Part shown: positions 27,107 through 34,952 of the stretch, piece after piece | How the letters are laid out: every line of letters starts with the position of its first letter | Numbering within the stretch: position 1 is the first letter of the stretch | Source of the DNA: an uncultured Bacteroidota bacterium | GTDB lineage: Bacteria; Bacteroidota; Bacteroidia; 2-12-FULL-35-15 | Length of the DNA stretch: 64,000 nt | NCBI GenBank assembly: GCA_903926385.1 | Contig: CAIYIS010000061.1 | Span: 1 to 64,000, forward strand | Direction: 5' to 3' | Program-made: the position numbers and the translations under genes | Notes under the pieces: model-generated | What the model was told of the DNA's origin: nothing | Databases searched by the model: none | Seen by the model: the letters and a program-made list of their open reading frames with translations, nothing else

Positions 27107-27475
27107 GGCTGTTTGTCATCCTCACTCCTAAGTAGAGGAGGTGAAACTTATTGAATCGTAAACTTAGTTAGTACATAGTCACCCCTCTCCTTTGGAGAGG
27201 GGCTGGGGGTGAGGCGTTTTGCTATTTGTAAATAATCATAAGGATGAGTACCTTTTCTTCCGATTGCCTCACCCCTTTATCTCCTCTCCAAAGAAGAGGG
27301 GTTGGGATATAACTATTACCCTAATTAAATAATTAAGAACAATTGAACAAACAAATAGTGAATTTAGAAGTGTGTGGCGCAATTCTTAATTCAATTGTTC
27401 AGATGTTTGTTGTTCATTCGTCACACAACGGCCCCCTTCTCTTGTGCAGAGGGGCAGGGGAGAGGTGATTAATGT
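27107..27475. repeat. Cluster of REP-like palindromes
   Basis: Four related elements. 27180-27216 is the best: CCCCTCTCC (27182-27190), TTT, GGAGAGGGG (27194-27202), then CTGGGGGTGAGGC. 27266-27307 is an inverted copy (GCCTCACCCC ... CTCTCCAAAGAAGAGGGG). About 27112-27147 and 27428-27471 are degenerate copies. Alternating orientation gives head-to-head pairs. No associated transposase is present in the window. Confidence 0.7.
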
Positions 27476-27573
27476 TGCTGCCAGAAACAATTAGAATTTT
27501 TTGGTATAAATAAAATGTTACTTTTGCGGTGTTTTTTAAGAAAAGAATACCGTTTTTAAAAAACAAATCTTTT

Positions 27574-27756
27574 AAGGGGTGCCATTTAGAACTTGAAATA
27601 ATGAATGACAAATTAAGATTTGAAGAGTCTTAACATTTACCATTCAAAATTCGTTACAGAACATTTTCTTTCGGCTGAGATAATACCCAATAATTAAAAT
27701 TTTACTAAAGAAATTTTAATTATGCACCTGATCAGGGTAATGCCTGCGTAGGGAGG
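27574..27756 (+). ncRNA. TPP riboswitch (THI element)
   Basis: The conserved blocks of the thiamine pyrophosphate aptamer occur in order: GGGGTGCC at 27576-27583, GGCTGAGATAATACCC at 27673-27688, and ACCTGATCAGGGTAATGCC then TGCGTAGGGA from 27726 to 27754. The segment between the first and second blocks is long, as in aptamers with an extended P3 arm. It ends 70 bases before the TonB receptor ATG. In Bacteroidota such riboswitches precede outer-membrane thiamine-uptake receptors; binding TPP should lower expression, here probably through translation since no terminator is obvious. Confidence 0.92.
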
Positions 27757-27825
27757 TAAGTTAAATAATGAATTGCATCCGACTCCTTTGGTTGCTGTAG
27801 GTTTAACAAAATAAATTAAATAAAA

Positions 27826-30294
27826 ATGTTTTACAAAATTAGAAAAGCTGTTGCTGTGGTGTTATTTGCATTGCCTGCAGTGGCTATGAGTCAGTATGCA
27901 GTTTCGGGAAAAGTATTTCGCAAAGATTCTAAAGAAACTATTCCGGGTGCTACTGTTAGTATTGCCGGGACGTATGCTGCTGCACTCACTAAGAGTGACG
28001 GAAGTTTTGAGTTTGAAAATGTAAAAAAAGGAAAATGTGTGCTTGTGGCCTCGTATGCAGGTTTTCAAACGGTAACTGATACATTGATGGTGGATAAACT
28101 AACCAAAGTGGAGCTGGAACTATCAGAAAATACGGTGTTGATGGACGAAGTGGTGGTGTCGTCAACTCGAGTGGACGAAAAATCGGCAATGGCTTATAGT
28201 AATGTAAGCAAAGCCGACATAGCAGAACAGAATGTAGGGCAGGATTTGCCTTATCTGCTTAATCAATTAACATCAGTAGTTACCACTTCGGATGCCGGTG
28301 CTGGTGTGGGTTATACAGGCATACGCATAAGAGGTTCGGATGCCACCCGAGTAAATGTTACCATAAATGGAATACCTGTGAACGATGCCGAATCGCAGGG
28401 AACTTACTGGGTAGATTTGCCGGATATTGCTTCGAGCATTGATAATATACAGGTTCAGAGAGGTGCCGGAACATCAACCAATGGTGCAGGTGCTTTTGGA
28501 GGCAGCCTTAATATTCAAACCACCAAACTCAATCCGAAAGCTTATGGAGAGGTTAATTCTTCGTATGGTTCGTTCTCTACTCTTAAAAATACGGTTAATG
28601 TTGGTTCGGGATTAATCAATGATAAATTTGCTTTTGATGTACGATTATCAAAGGTCAACTCGAATGGCTTTATAAACAGAGCCACTTCCGATTTAAAATC
28701 GTATTATCTCTCGGGCGCTTATTATGGAAAGAAAACAATTATCAAATTTATTACTTTTTCGGGTGTAGAAGAAACCTATCAGGCCTGGAATGGTGTGCCC
28801 GAATCTCGCCTCAATGGCGATGTTCAGGGGATGAATGAGTATATAAGCCGTAATTCTCTGGATGCAGAGGATGCCACTAATCTTTTGAATTCAGACAGCC
28901 GAACATATAATATGTTTACTTACAAAAATCAAGTAGATCATTACAAACAGGATTATTATCAGCTTCATTTTTCTCACGAGTTTAACCGCGAATGGAATGC
29001 TAATATTGCTTTGCATTATACCAAAGGCAAAGGATACTATGAGGAATATCGCAAGGCGGATGCCTTCAGCAATTACGGATTGGATAATGTTATTGTTGGC
29101 ACAGATACCATCACAACAACCAATTTGGTGCGCAGAAGATGGCTGGATAATGATTTTTACGGAACCACATTTTCTCTTAATTATAACAACAATAAAAAAT
29201 TTGCTGCCACATTGGGTGGCGCATGGAATCAGTATAAAGGTTTGCACTACGGAGAAATAATATGGGCTCAATATGCCAGCAATGGTGTGCTTCACAATAA
29301 TTATTATAACGATACTGCTCTTAAAACGGATTTCAATATGTTTGTTAAAGCCAATTATCTGGCAGGAGAACGAGTTAATTTGTATGCCGATATTCAATAT
29401 CGTACAGTTGGGTATTCTTTTCTGGGATACGACAGCAATTTAAAGAATGTTCAGCAAAGCGATATGCTCGCTTATGTAAATCCTAAATTTGGAATTAATT
29501 TTAATATCAACGACAAAGCCAGTATTTATGCTTCTTACAGCATCGCGCATAAAGAGCCCAGCCGCGATGATTATACTCAGAGCACTCCTCAAAGTCGCCC
29601 ACAGGCAGAACGTTTGAGAGATATCGAAATTGGTTATAAACATAAATTAAAGAAAATAATGTGGAGCTTGAATTATTATGCAATGAAGTATAACAATCAA
29701 CTTGTGCTTACCGGGCAGGTTAATGATGTAGGAGCTTATACCCGTACCAATGTTCCGAATAGTTATCGTCAGGGTTTGGAAGCTGAATTGGGCATAAAGA
29801 TCTTTAAACAATTAACCTGGAATGTAAATGCCACTTATAGCGAAAATAAAGTGGAACAGTTTAATGAGTTTATGGACGAATATGATGAAGTGTACAATTA
29901 TATTGGACAACGTCAGAATACTTATGCCAAAACAGACATTGCTTTTTCTCCTGACCTGATTGCCGGTAGTACCTTAGTGTTAGAACCTGTCAGAAATTTG
30001 AAGTTTAGTTTTATCAGTAAATATGTAGGGAAACAATTTTTGGACAACACATCTGATGAGGCACGTAAACTGAATGCCTACTTTGTAAACGACTTTAGAA
30101 TTAATTACACAGTTAAAACCCGTTTACTTCGTGAAATTGGTTTTACACTTTCAGTTAATAACCTTTTCAGCGAAAAATACGAGTCGAACGGATACACATA
30201 TTCTTATGTTTATGCCGGAAAGCCAATTACCGAGAACTTTTATTTCCCTCAGGCGGGATTAAATTTCATGAGCGGTATTACTCTTAAATTCTAG
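27826..30294 (+). CDS. TonB-dependent receptor, likely for thiamine
   Basis: An 822-residue outer-membrane receptor. Signal peptide 1-22 (AVAMSQ). A carboxypeptidase-regulatory-like domain follows at about 24-100 (YAVSGKVFRKDSKETIPGATVSIAG). The plug domain spans about 118-230 and contains GIRIRGSDATRVNVTINGIP and GAGAFGGSLNIQT. The 22-strand barrel ends in a terminal aromatic-rich strand (FMSGITLKF). The gene lies right behind a TPP riboswitch, so thiamine or a precursor is the likely substrate, as predicted for the Bacteroidota omr1/OMthi type. TonB-ExbBD energises it. No inner-membrane thiamine transporter is in the window. Confidence 0.88.
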   Translation: MFYKIRKAVAVVLFALPAVAMSQYAVSGKVFRKDSKETIPGATVSIAGTYAAALTKSDGSFEFENVKKGKCVLVASYAGFQTVTDTLMVDKLTKVELELSENTVLMDEVVVSSTRVDEKSAMAYSNVSKADIAEQNVGQDLPYLLNQLTSVVTTSDAGAGVGYTGIRIRGSDATRVNVTINGIPVNDAESQGTYWVDLPDIASSIDNIQVQRGAGTSTNGAGAFGGSLNIQTTKLNPKAYGEVNSSYGSFSTLKNTVNVGSGLINDKFAFDVRLSKVNSNGFINRATSDLKSYYLSGAYYGKKTIIKFITFSGVEETYQAWNGVPESRLNGDVQGMNEYISRNSLDAEDATNLLNSDSRTYNMFTYKNQVDHYKQDYYQLHFSHEFNREWNANIALHYTKGKGYYEEYRKADAFSNYGLDNVIVGTDTITTTNLVRRRWLDNDFYGTTFSLNYNNNKKFAATLGGAWNQYKGLHYGEIIWAQYASNGVLHNNYYNDTALKTDFNMFVKANYLAGERVNLYADIQYRTVGYSFLGYDSNLKNVQQSDMLAYVNPKFGINFNINDKASIYASYSIAHKEPSRDDYTQSTPQSRPQAERLRDIEIGYKHKLKKIMWSLNYYAMKYNNQLVLTGQVNDVGAYTRTNVPNSYRQGLEAELGIKIFKQLTWNVNATYSENKVEQFNEFMDEYDEVYNYIGQRQNTYAKTDIAFSPDLIAGSTLVLEPVRNLKFSFISKYVGKQFLDNTSDEARKLNAYFVNDFRINYTVKTRLLREIGFTLSVNNLFSEKYESNGYTYSYVYAGKPITENFYFPQAGLNFMSGITLKF

Positions 30295-30426
30295 TAGTCA
30301 AAAGGACTGTGGTTTTAGGAATTTGTACCACAAAATAAGTATTACGTCTAATAATATTCAATTGAATTGAAATTATACTTAAAATTGTGCATCCATTGAT
30401 TATAAAATTATTTAACTACAACAATT

Positions 30427-30729
30427 ATGAACTATCAAAAAGCGATTGAGAAGGTAAAAAAATATACCAGTTTTGTAGGAAAACAAATGCATATCGAAGA
30501 ACACAGAGAAAAGATTACTATAAAGAAAGTAATGCTTTGTGAAATTATCTCGTCCAAAGGAGATTCCGACCCCAAGCCGGAATACATAGTGCTGGATAAT
30601 CTGGATTTGATGAAAGATAATTCGGAGAAACTAAAAGATAAAAATCTGGATGTAATTGTTGTTTACGAAAAATCTATTCTGAACGAATCGATAGCTGCCG
30701 ATTTTAATAAGAAATATCCTCTTTTATAA
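30427..30729 (+). CDS. Unknown 100-residue protein
   Basis: I do not recognise this protein. It is 100 residues, soluble, lysine-rich in the first third (KAIEKVKKYTSF) and mixed alpha/beta in the rest, with no signal peptide, membrane segment or cysteine pair. It follows the thiamine receptor by 132 bases on the same strand and ends at a strong bidirectional terminator. It might be co-transcribed with the receptor, but the gap also leaves room for its own promoter. Its ATG start is preceded by an AT-rich leader. Confidence 0.6.
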   Translation: MNYQKAIEKVKKYTSFVGKQMHIEEHREKITIKKVMLCEIISSKGDSDPKPEYIVLDNLDLMKDNSEKLKDKNLDVIVVYEKSILNESIAADFNKKYPLL

Positions 30730-30771
30730 AATAAGACTACTTCTCATTCCAACTAACTTTAATAATTAAGC

Positions 30772-30807
30772 AAAAAGAAAGGGCGATTAATATCGCCCTT
30801 TCTTTTT
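30772..30807. terminator. Bidirectional terminator
   Basis: AAAAAGAAAGGGCGA pairs perfectly with TCGCCCTTTCTTTTT around TTAATA. It separates the convergent 100-residue gene and yidC. Confidence 0.9.
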
Positions 30808-30825
30808 GTTTATAGTTTTAAATTC

Positions 30826-32721
30826 TTACTTCTTTTTGTTGTTTGCCAAAGCCTGTCTTTCCTTTGTCATTTGCTCAAGGCGTTGCTGAAACTTAGATTG
30901 TGTAACCGGTTTCTTTTTATTGTTCTGTATTTTTGCATGTAATTTATCATGGTCGATAACGTATTTCTGCATTACCCATGTTTGTCCGAAAGTAATCATA
31001 TTGGCAAGGAAATAATACCAACTCAATCCAGCCGAATAACTATTCATAAATCCTAAGAACATAATTGGCATCAGGTACATCATCCATTTCATGCCCGGCA
31101 TTTGGTTTTGAGTGCCCATAAGCTGGCTATTGCTCCAAGTATATAGTAATGTTGAAACGGTCATCAATAAAGCGAATAAACTTACATGGTCTCCATACCA
31201 AGGAACAGCGAATCCGAAATTGTAAATAGAATCGTAAGTAGACAAATCGTGAGCCCATAGGAAACCCTGCTGACGTAATTCGATGGAAGCCGGGAAAAAG
31301 TTAAAGAGAGCAATTAGTATTGGCATTTGAAGCAATACGGGAATACAGCCAGCCATAGGATTTACACCGGCTTGTTTGTATAAAGCCATAGTAGCTTGTT
31401 GTTTTTTTACTGCATCTTCATTTTTAAATTTCTCATTTATCTCATCTATTTCCGGCTTCAGTACTTTCATTTTAGCTGAAGAAAGAACTGTTTTGTAAGC
31501 AATCGGTAATAAAAGGAGTTTAATAATGATGGTAAGTATTAAAATAATAATACCATAATTCATGTGGAATCCATCAAGGAAATTGAATATCGGAATTACC
31601 AGGAAACGGTTAATCCAGCCAAATATTTTCCAACCGAGAGCAATTTGTTTTTCCAAATCAACATCATATTTTTTTAATGTTTTGAAATGGTTGGGCCCAA
31701 AGTAAAAACGCATTCCATACGAATCATTTTGTTGTGCATTGTAAGGTATGGAGAAAGAAGCGGTATAGTTTTTAATGTATTTTACTGAAGTCTTTTCCAT
31801 TGCCGATTCCACTTCTGTATGTTTGTCGAATGCATTGTCAGCAATTAATACAGAAGTAAAGAATTGTTGTTTGAACGCCACCCATTTTACCTTCTTGTCA
31901 AACGATTTTTTGTCTTCCGAACCTTCGCTTATCTTATCAACACCATCTTCAATTGTGTTAAAGTAAACTGTTGAAGCTCGTTGCTGGTTTTGGTGATTTT
32001 GCTCCAGTTTAGGAGTACGCATTTGCCAGTTAAGTTTCAAATCCGTTGTGTTGTTAGCAATAACATCCTGCATTCCGGCAGTGTTTATGCGGAAGCCTAA
32101 CATATATTCATTTCCTGTTAATGAATAAACATATTCAATGTACTTACCTTTACTGCCTGCATACAGACGCATCGATAGACTTTTAGTGTCAGTTCCGGTA
32201 ATTTTGAAAGCCTGTCCTTCTGGAGTAAAATAAAGAGAGTCGGTGGAGAATGGTTTGCCAAATGCATTGAATTGAATATTCTGAGTAGACGAATCGGCAT
32301 CGAATAATCTTAGTGGTTTACCATCGTAAGTTTTATAGTTTTTTAATTCAACCGAAGCTATACGTCCTCCTTTGGCTGACACGTTAACTTTCATTACTTC
32401 ATTTTCGAGAGTAATAATCTCGTTCGAACCTTTAGCGGCATCAACAAACCCTCCGTAAGCAGACTTTTGCAGAATGGCTTTTGCCGAATCAGATAAATTA
32501 GCTGTGGTATTTGCAGTGCCGGCCACTCCGTTGTTTCCGGTTACATTCTTTTTAGTGTTGAGCGAAGCTAATTTTGCTTTTTGGATTTCATTAAACTTAA
32601 AAGTTGAATCTTGAATGTGTTTAAGTTTTGCCTGCTCCAAAGCGGTTGGCTGACTAAAGTACAACCAGCCGATTAATATTCCCCCTATAATGACAAGGCC
32701 AATTACCGAATTTTTATCCAT
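30826..32721 (-). CDS. yidC: Membrane protein insertase YidC
   Basis: YidC inserts and folds inner-membrane proteins, alone or with SecYEG. The 631 residues give the Gram-negative layout: a membrane anchor at about 5-22, a large periplasmic beta-sandwich domain at about 60-350, and the conserved five-helix core from about 360 to 590 (KLLLLPIAYKTVLSSAKM, MPILIALFNFFPASIELR, MKWMMYLMPIMFLGFMN). A basic C-terminal tail (QNNKKKPVTQSKFQQRLEQM) can bind ribosomes. A perfect TATCTTTG -7 element sits 34 bases upstream. It ends at the terminator shared with the convergent gene. Confidence 0.97.
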   Translation of the reverse strand: MDKNSVIGLVIIGGILIGWLYFSQPTALEQAKLKHIQDSTFKFNEIQKAKLASLNTKKNVTGNNGVAGTANTTANLSDSAKAILQKSAYGGFVDAAKGSNEIITLENEVMKVNVSAKGGRIASVELKNYKTYDGKPLRLFDADSSTQNIQFNAFGKPFSTDSLYFTPEGQAFKITGTDTKSLSMRLYAGSKGKYIEYVYSLTGNEYMLGFRINTAGMQDVIANNTTDLKLNWQMRTPKLEQNHQNQQRASTVYFNTIEDGVDKISEGSEDKKSFDKKVKWVAFKQQFFTSVLIADNAFDKHTEVESAMEKTSVKYIKNYTASFSIPYNAQQNDSYGMRFYFGPNHFKTLKKYDVDLEKQIALGWKIFGWINRFLVIPIFNFLDGFHMNYGIIILILTIIIKLLLLPIAYKTVLSSAKMKVLKPEIDEINEKFKNEDAVKKQQATMALYKQAGVNPMAGCIPVLLQMPILIALFNFFPASIELRQQGFLWAHDLSTYDSIYNFGFAVPWYGDHVSLFALLMTVSTLLYTWSNSQLMGTQNQMPGMKWMMYLMPIMFLGFMNSYSAGLSWYYFLANMITFGQTWVMQKYVIDHDKLHAKIQNNKKKPVTQSKFQQRLEQMTKERQALANNKKK

Positions 32722-32754
32722 TTCTATTTAATATATGTCTTTTTTTTAAGGGCG

Positions 32755-32762
32755 CAAAGATA
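32755..32762 (-). promoter_or_regulatory. -7 element of yidC
   Basis: On the minus strand this reads TATCTTTG, a perfect TAnnTTTG, 34 bases before the ATG. The -33 region lacks a clear TTTG. Confidence 0.45.
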
Positions 32763-32820
32763 ATAATAATTCTATGTTGCGATAGGTTAATAAGTGTTAT
32801 AAGGAAAAGGTGAAAAGAGC

Positions 32821-34845
32821 TTACTTCTCCACTATTTTAAACTCTGTTCTTCTGTTCTTGGCTCTGCCTGCAGGTGTTGAATTGTCAGCGACCGGTTGAG
32901 TAGAACCAAAACCTTTAAAGGCAAGCAGGCGGCTTTCGTTAATGCCTTTTGCCAGTAATATATCCCTTACAGTAAATGCTCTGTCGGCTGATAAAGCAAG
33001 ATTGGCTTTTTCGTTACCTACATTATCGGTATGACCATAAATCTCTATCTTCAGAGAAGGATGTGCTCTCAGAAAATCTATAAATTCTTCAAGAACGATA
33101 AGCGAACGAGGGTCTAAAGTTGCTGCATTGGTAGCATAGTAAATATCGTTAAGTGGATACGTTTGTCCAATCTTAAGTGTGTCGGTTACCATGTTTACTT
33201 TAGCCGGTTTTGCATTTATCAATGAATCCTTTGAAACTAATTGCGAACTGAAAGCATAATTATCTTTTTTTACGGTCACAATTAAATCGTGTTTTTCTTT
33301 TGCATTCACCATCACAGCATAGGTTCCAGTTAGGGTATCGACCATAGCTTTTGTTACTTTTTTGGTAACAGCATCTTTCACTTCTACATCAAATTTCTTG
33401 ATGTCGCTATTACCTTTGTCTTCAATATTTCCTTTAAAGAAGGCTACTTCATCCGGACGAGCTTCTTTATACAATTCAAATGAATAAATATCTAAACCTC
33501 CCACAGATTTACCTTTTATTCTTCCGTTGGCGCTCGAAGTAAAATAGCCAAGATGCCCGTCTGTACTTACGAAGAATCCTAAGTCATCAGAAGTGGTGTT
33601 GATAGGAACTCCAATGTTTTTAGGTTCCAGCCATTCGCCTTTATCGTTTTTGCGAGCATAAAAAATATCAAATCCTCCTATTCCGGGCTGTCCGGATGAA
33701 GAAAAATAAAGCGTTTGAAAGTCGGAGTGAATAAACGGACATTTTTCATCACCATTGGTATTGATGGTTCGGCCCAGGTTAGCAGGTTTACTCCATAAAC
33801 CGGTGAAGTCATCTCTTTTGGTTACATAGATATCGATTCCTCCGTATCCACCCAGACGGTCGGAAGCGAAGTATAATGTTTTACCATCAGAAGCCAGCGA
33901 AGGCTGAGAGTCCCATCTAATAGGGTCGTTTATCCCTTCCACTTTCTTAGGCTTTGACCATTCTCCGTCTGAATAATCAGAATAATAAATATCGTAATTC
34001 ATGTTTCCGCCTTTTTCCAGCACTCCCATGGTAAAGTAAAGATGCTTGTTGTCGATACTGATGGTGGCACCGCCTTCGTTTCCTCCTTCATTAAATGGAG
34101 GTGGCATAGGTCCGCCTTTATCAAATATTCCTGTTTTCATATTTCGCTTGCTGATGCAAAACATATCTCTGAGATTATCTTCTTGCTGAAATGTTGCGTT
34201 ACGGTCTTTGTACTCCACTTTGCGTGTGTACAACATCGATTCATCATCCGGAGCAATTATTGGCAAATACTCATCTTTGTCGGTGCAAATACCTGCTACC
34301 GGTTTTGGGTCGAATGGAACAGGATGGCCCATAATTTCGCTGAAAGACTTAGCATATTTCATCATATCCTTAGCTTGAGAAATAAAAGCTGGATAGTTTT
34401 TGTTGAACTTGGTATCATCATCCGATTTGTAATTCAAGAACAATTTCAGATACTTTGTACAACTGTCCCATTTTTCTTCCTCATAATAAATGAATCCTAA
34501 ATAATAAGGCGGGTCGGAATGGTAATTAGGGCACAGCTGAATTACTTTTTTGAAATAAGGTTCGGTTGGCTTAAACGAAGCGTTAGCATAAATCAATGTT
34601 TTAATTCTTTCTTCGGCATACGCAAAATTGGCATCTACATAATCAGGTTCCAGGTCGAGGGCCTTTTTGAGAAAGTCCAAACGCTCTTCCTTTTTATTCT
34701 TTTTATCCATTCCCTGCTGATAAAGCTTCACTGCTTTTTCATTGTCCATTTGCTGACATTTTTTTTCGTCCTGTGCAAAAGATTGAAACGAAATAAATAC
34801 AGCAGAAAGAAGAAAGATGATTTTGTAATATCGATTCATACTCAT
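32821..34845 (-). CDS. PorE-like OmpA family protein with TPR and beta-propeller
   Basis: A 674-residue envelope protein. Signal peptide to about 24 (SFQSFAQ), tetratricopeptide-like helices at about 30-165, and a WD40/PD40-type propeller at about 190-455 with blades such as GKTLYFASDRLGGYGGIDIY. A small carboxypeptidase-regulatory-like domain follows at about 465-555, and an OmpA C-terminal peptidoglycan-binding domain at about 565-674 (IEIYGHTDNVGNEKANLALS). This order and length match PorE, the T9SS component that links the machine to peptidoglycan, but related OmpA proteins share the layout. No lipobox is seen, unlike some PorE. A start at residue 3 is equally likely. Confidence 0.82.
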   Translation of the reverse strand: MSMNRYYKIIFLLSAVFISFQSFAQDEKKCQQMDNEKAVKLYQQGMDKKNKKEERLDFLKKALDLEPDYVDANFAYAEERIKTLIYANASFKPTEPYFKKVIQLCPNYHSDPPYYLGFIYYEEEKWDSCTKYLKLFLNYKSDDDTKFNKNYPAFISQAKDMMKYAKSFSEIMGHPVPFDPKPVAGICTDKDEYLPIIAPDDESMLYTRKVEYKDRNATFQQEDNLRDMFCISKRNMKTGIFDKGGPMPPPFNEGGNEGGATISIDNKHLYFTMGVLEKGGNMNYDIYYSDYSDGEWSKPKKVEGINDPIRWDSQPSLASDGKTLYFASDRLGGYGGIDIYVTKRDDFTGLWSKPANLGRTINTNGDEKCPFIHSDFQTLYFSSSGQPGIGGFDIFYARKNDKGEWLEPKNIGVPINTTSDDLGFFVSTDGHLGYFTSSANGRIKGKSVGGLDIYSFELYKEARPDEVAFFKGNIEDKGNSDIKKFDVEVKDAVTKKVTKAMVDTLTGTYAVMVNAKEKHDLIVTVKKDNYAFSSQLVSKDSLINAKPAKVNMVTDTLKIGQTYPLNDIYYATNAATLDPRSLIVLEEFIDFLRAHPSLKIEIYGHTDNVGNEKANLALSADRAFTVRDILLAKGINESRLLAFKGFGSTQPVADNSTPAGRAKNRRTEFKIVEK

Positions 34846-34903
34846 TGAAAAGAAAATAATTTTTTAAAGTATAGTTTTAATTTTTGTTTGTATTGTTGAA
34901 TCA

Positions 34904-34944
34904 TCTCTTCCCTGTCAGAGTTTGGAACACTGACAGGGAAGAGA
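34904..34944. repeat. Perfect 15-pair palindrome, REP-like
   Basis: 34904-34918 and 34930-34944 are exact reverse complements around an 11-base loop; the core is CCTGTCAG ... CTGACAGG. No T tract follows on either strand, so it is not a standard intrinsic terminator. It lies between the AsmA-like gene and the PorE-like gene and resembles dispersed CCTGTCAG palindromes of Bacteroidota genomes (from memory). Confidence 0.75.
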
Positions 34945-34952
34945 GAAAAGAA

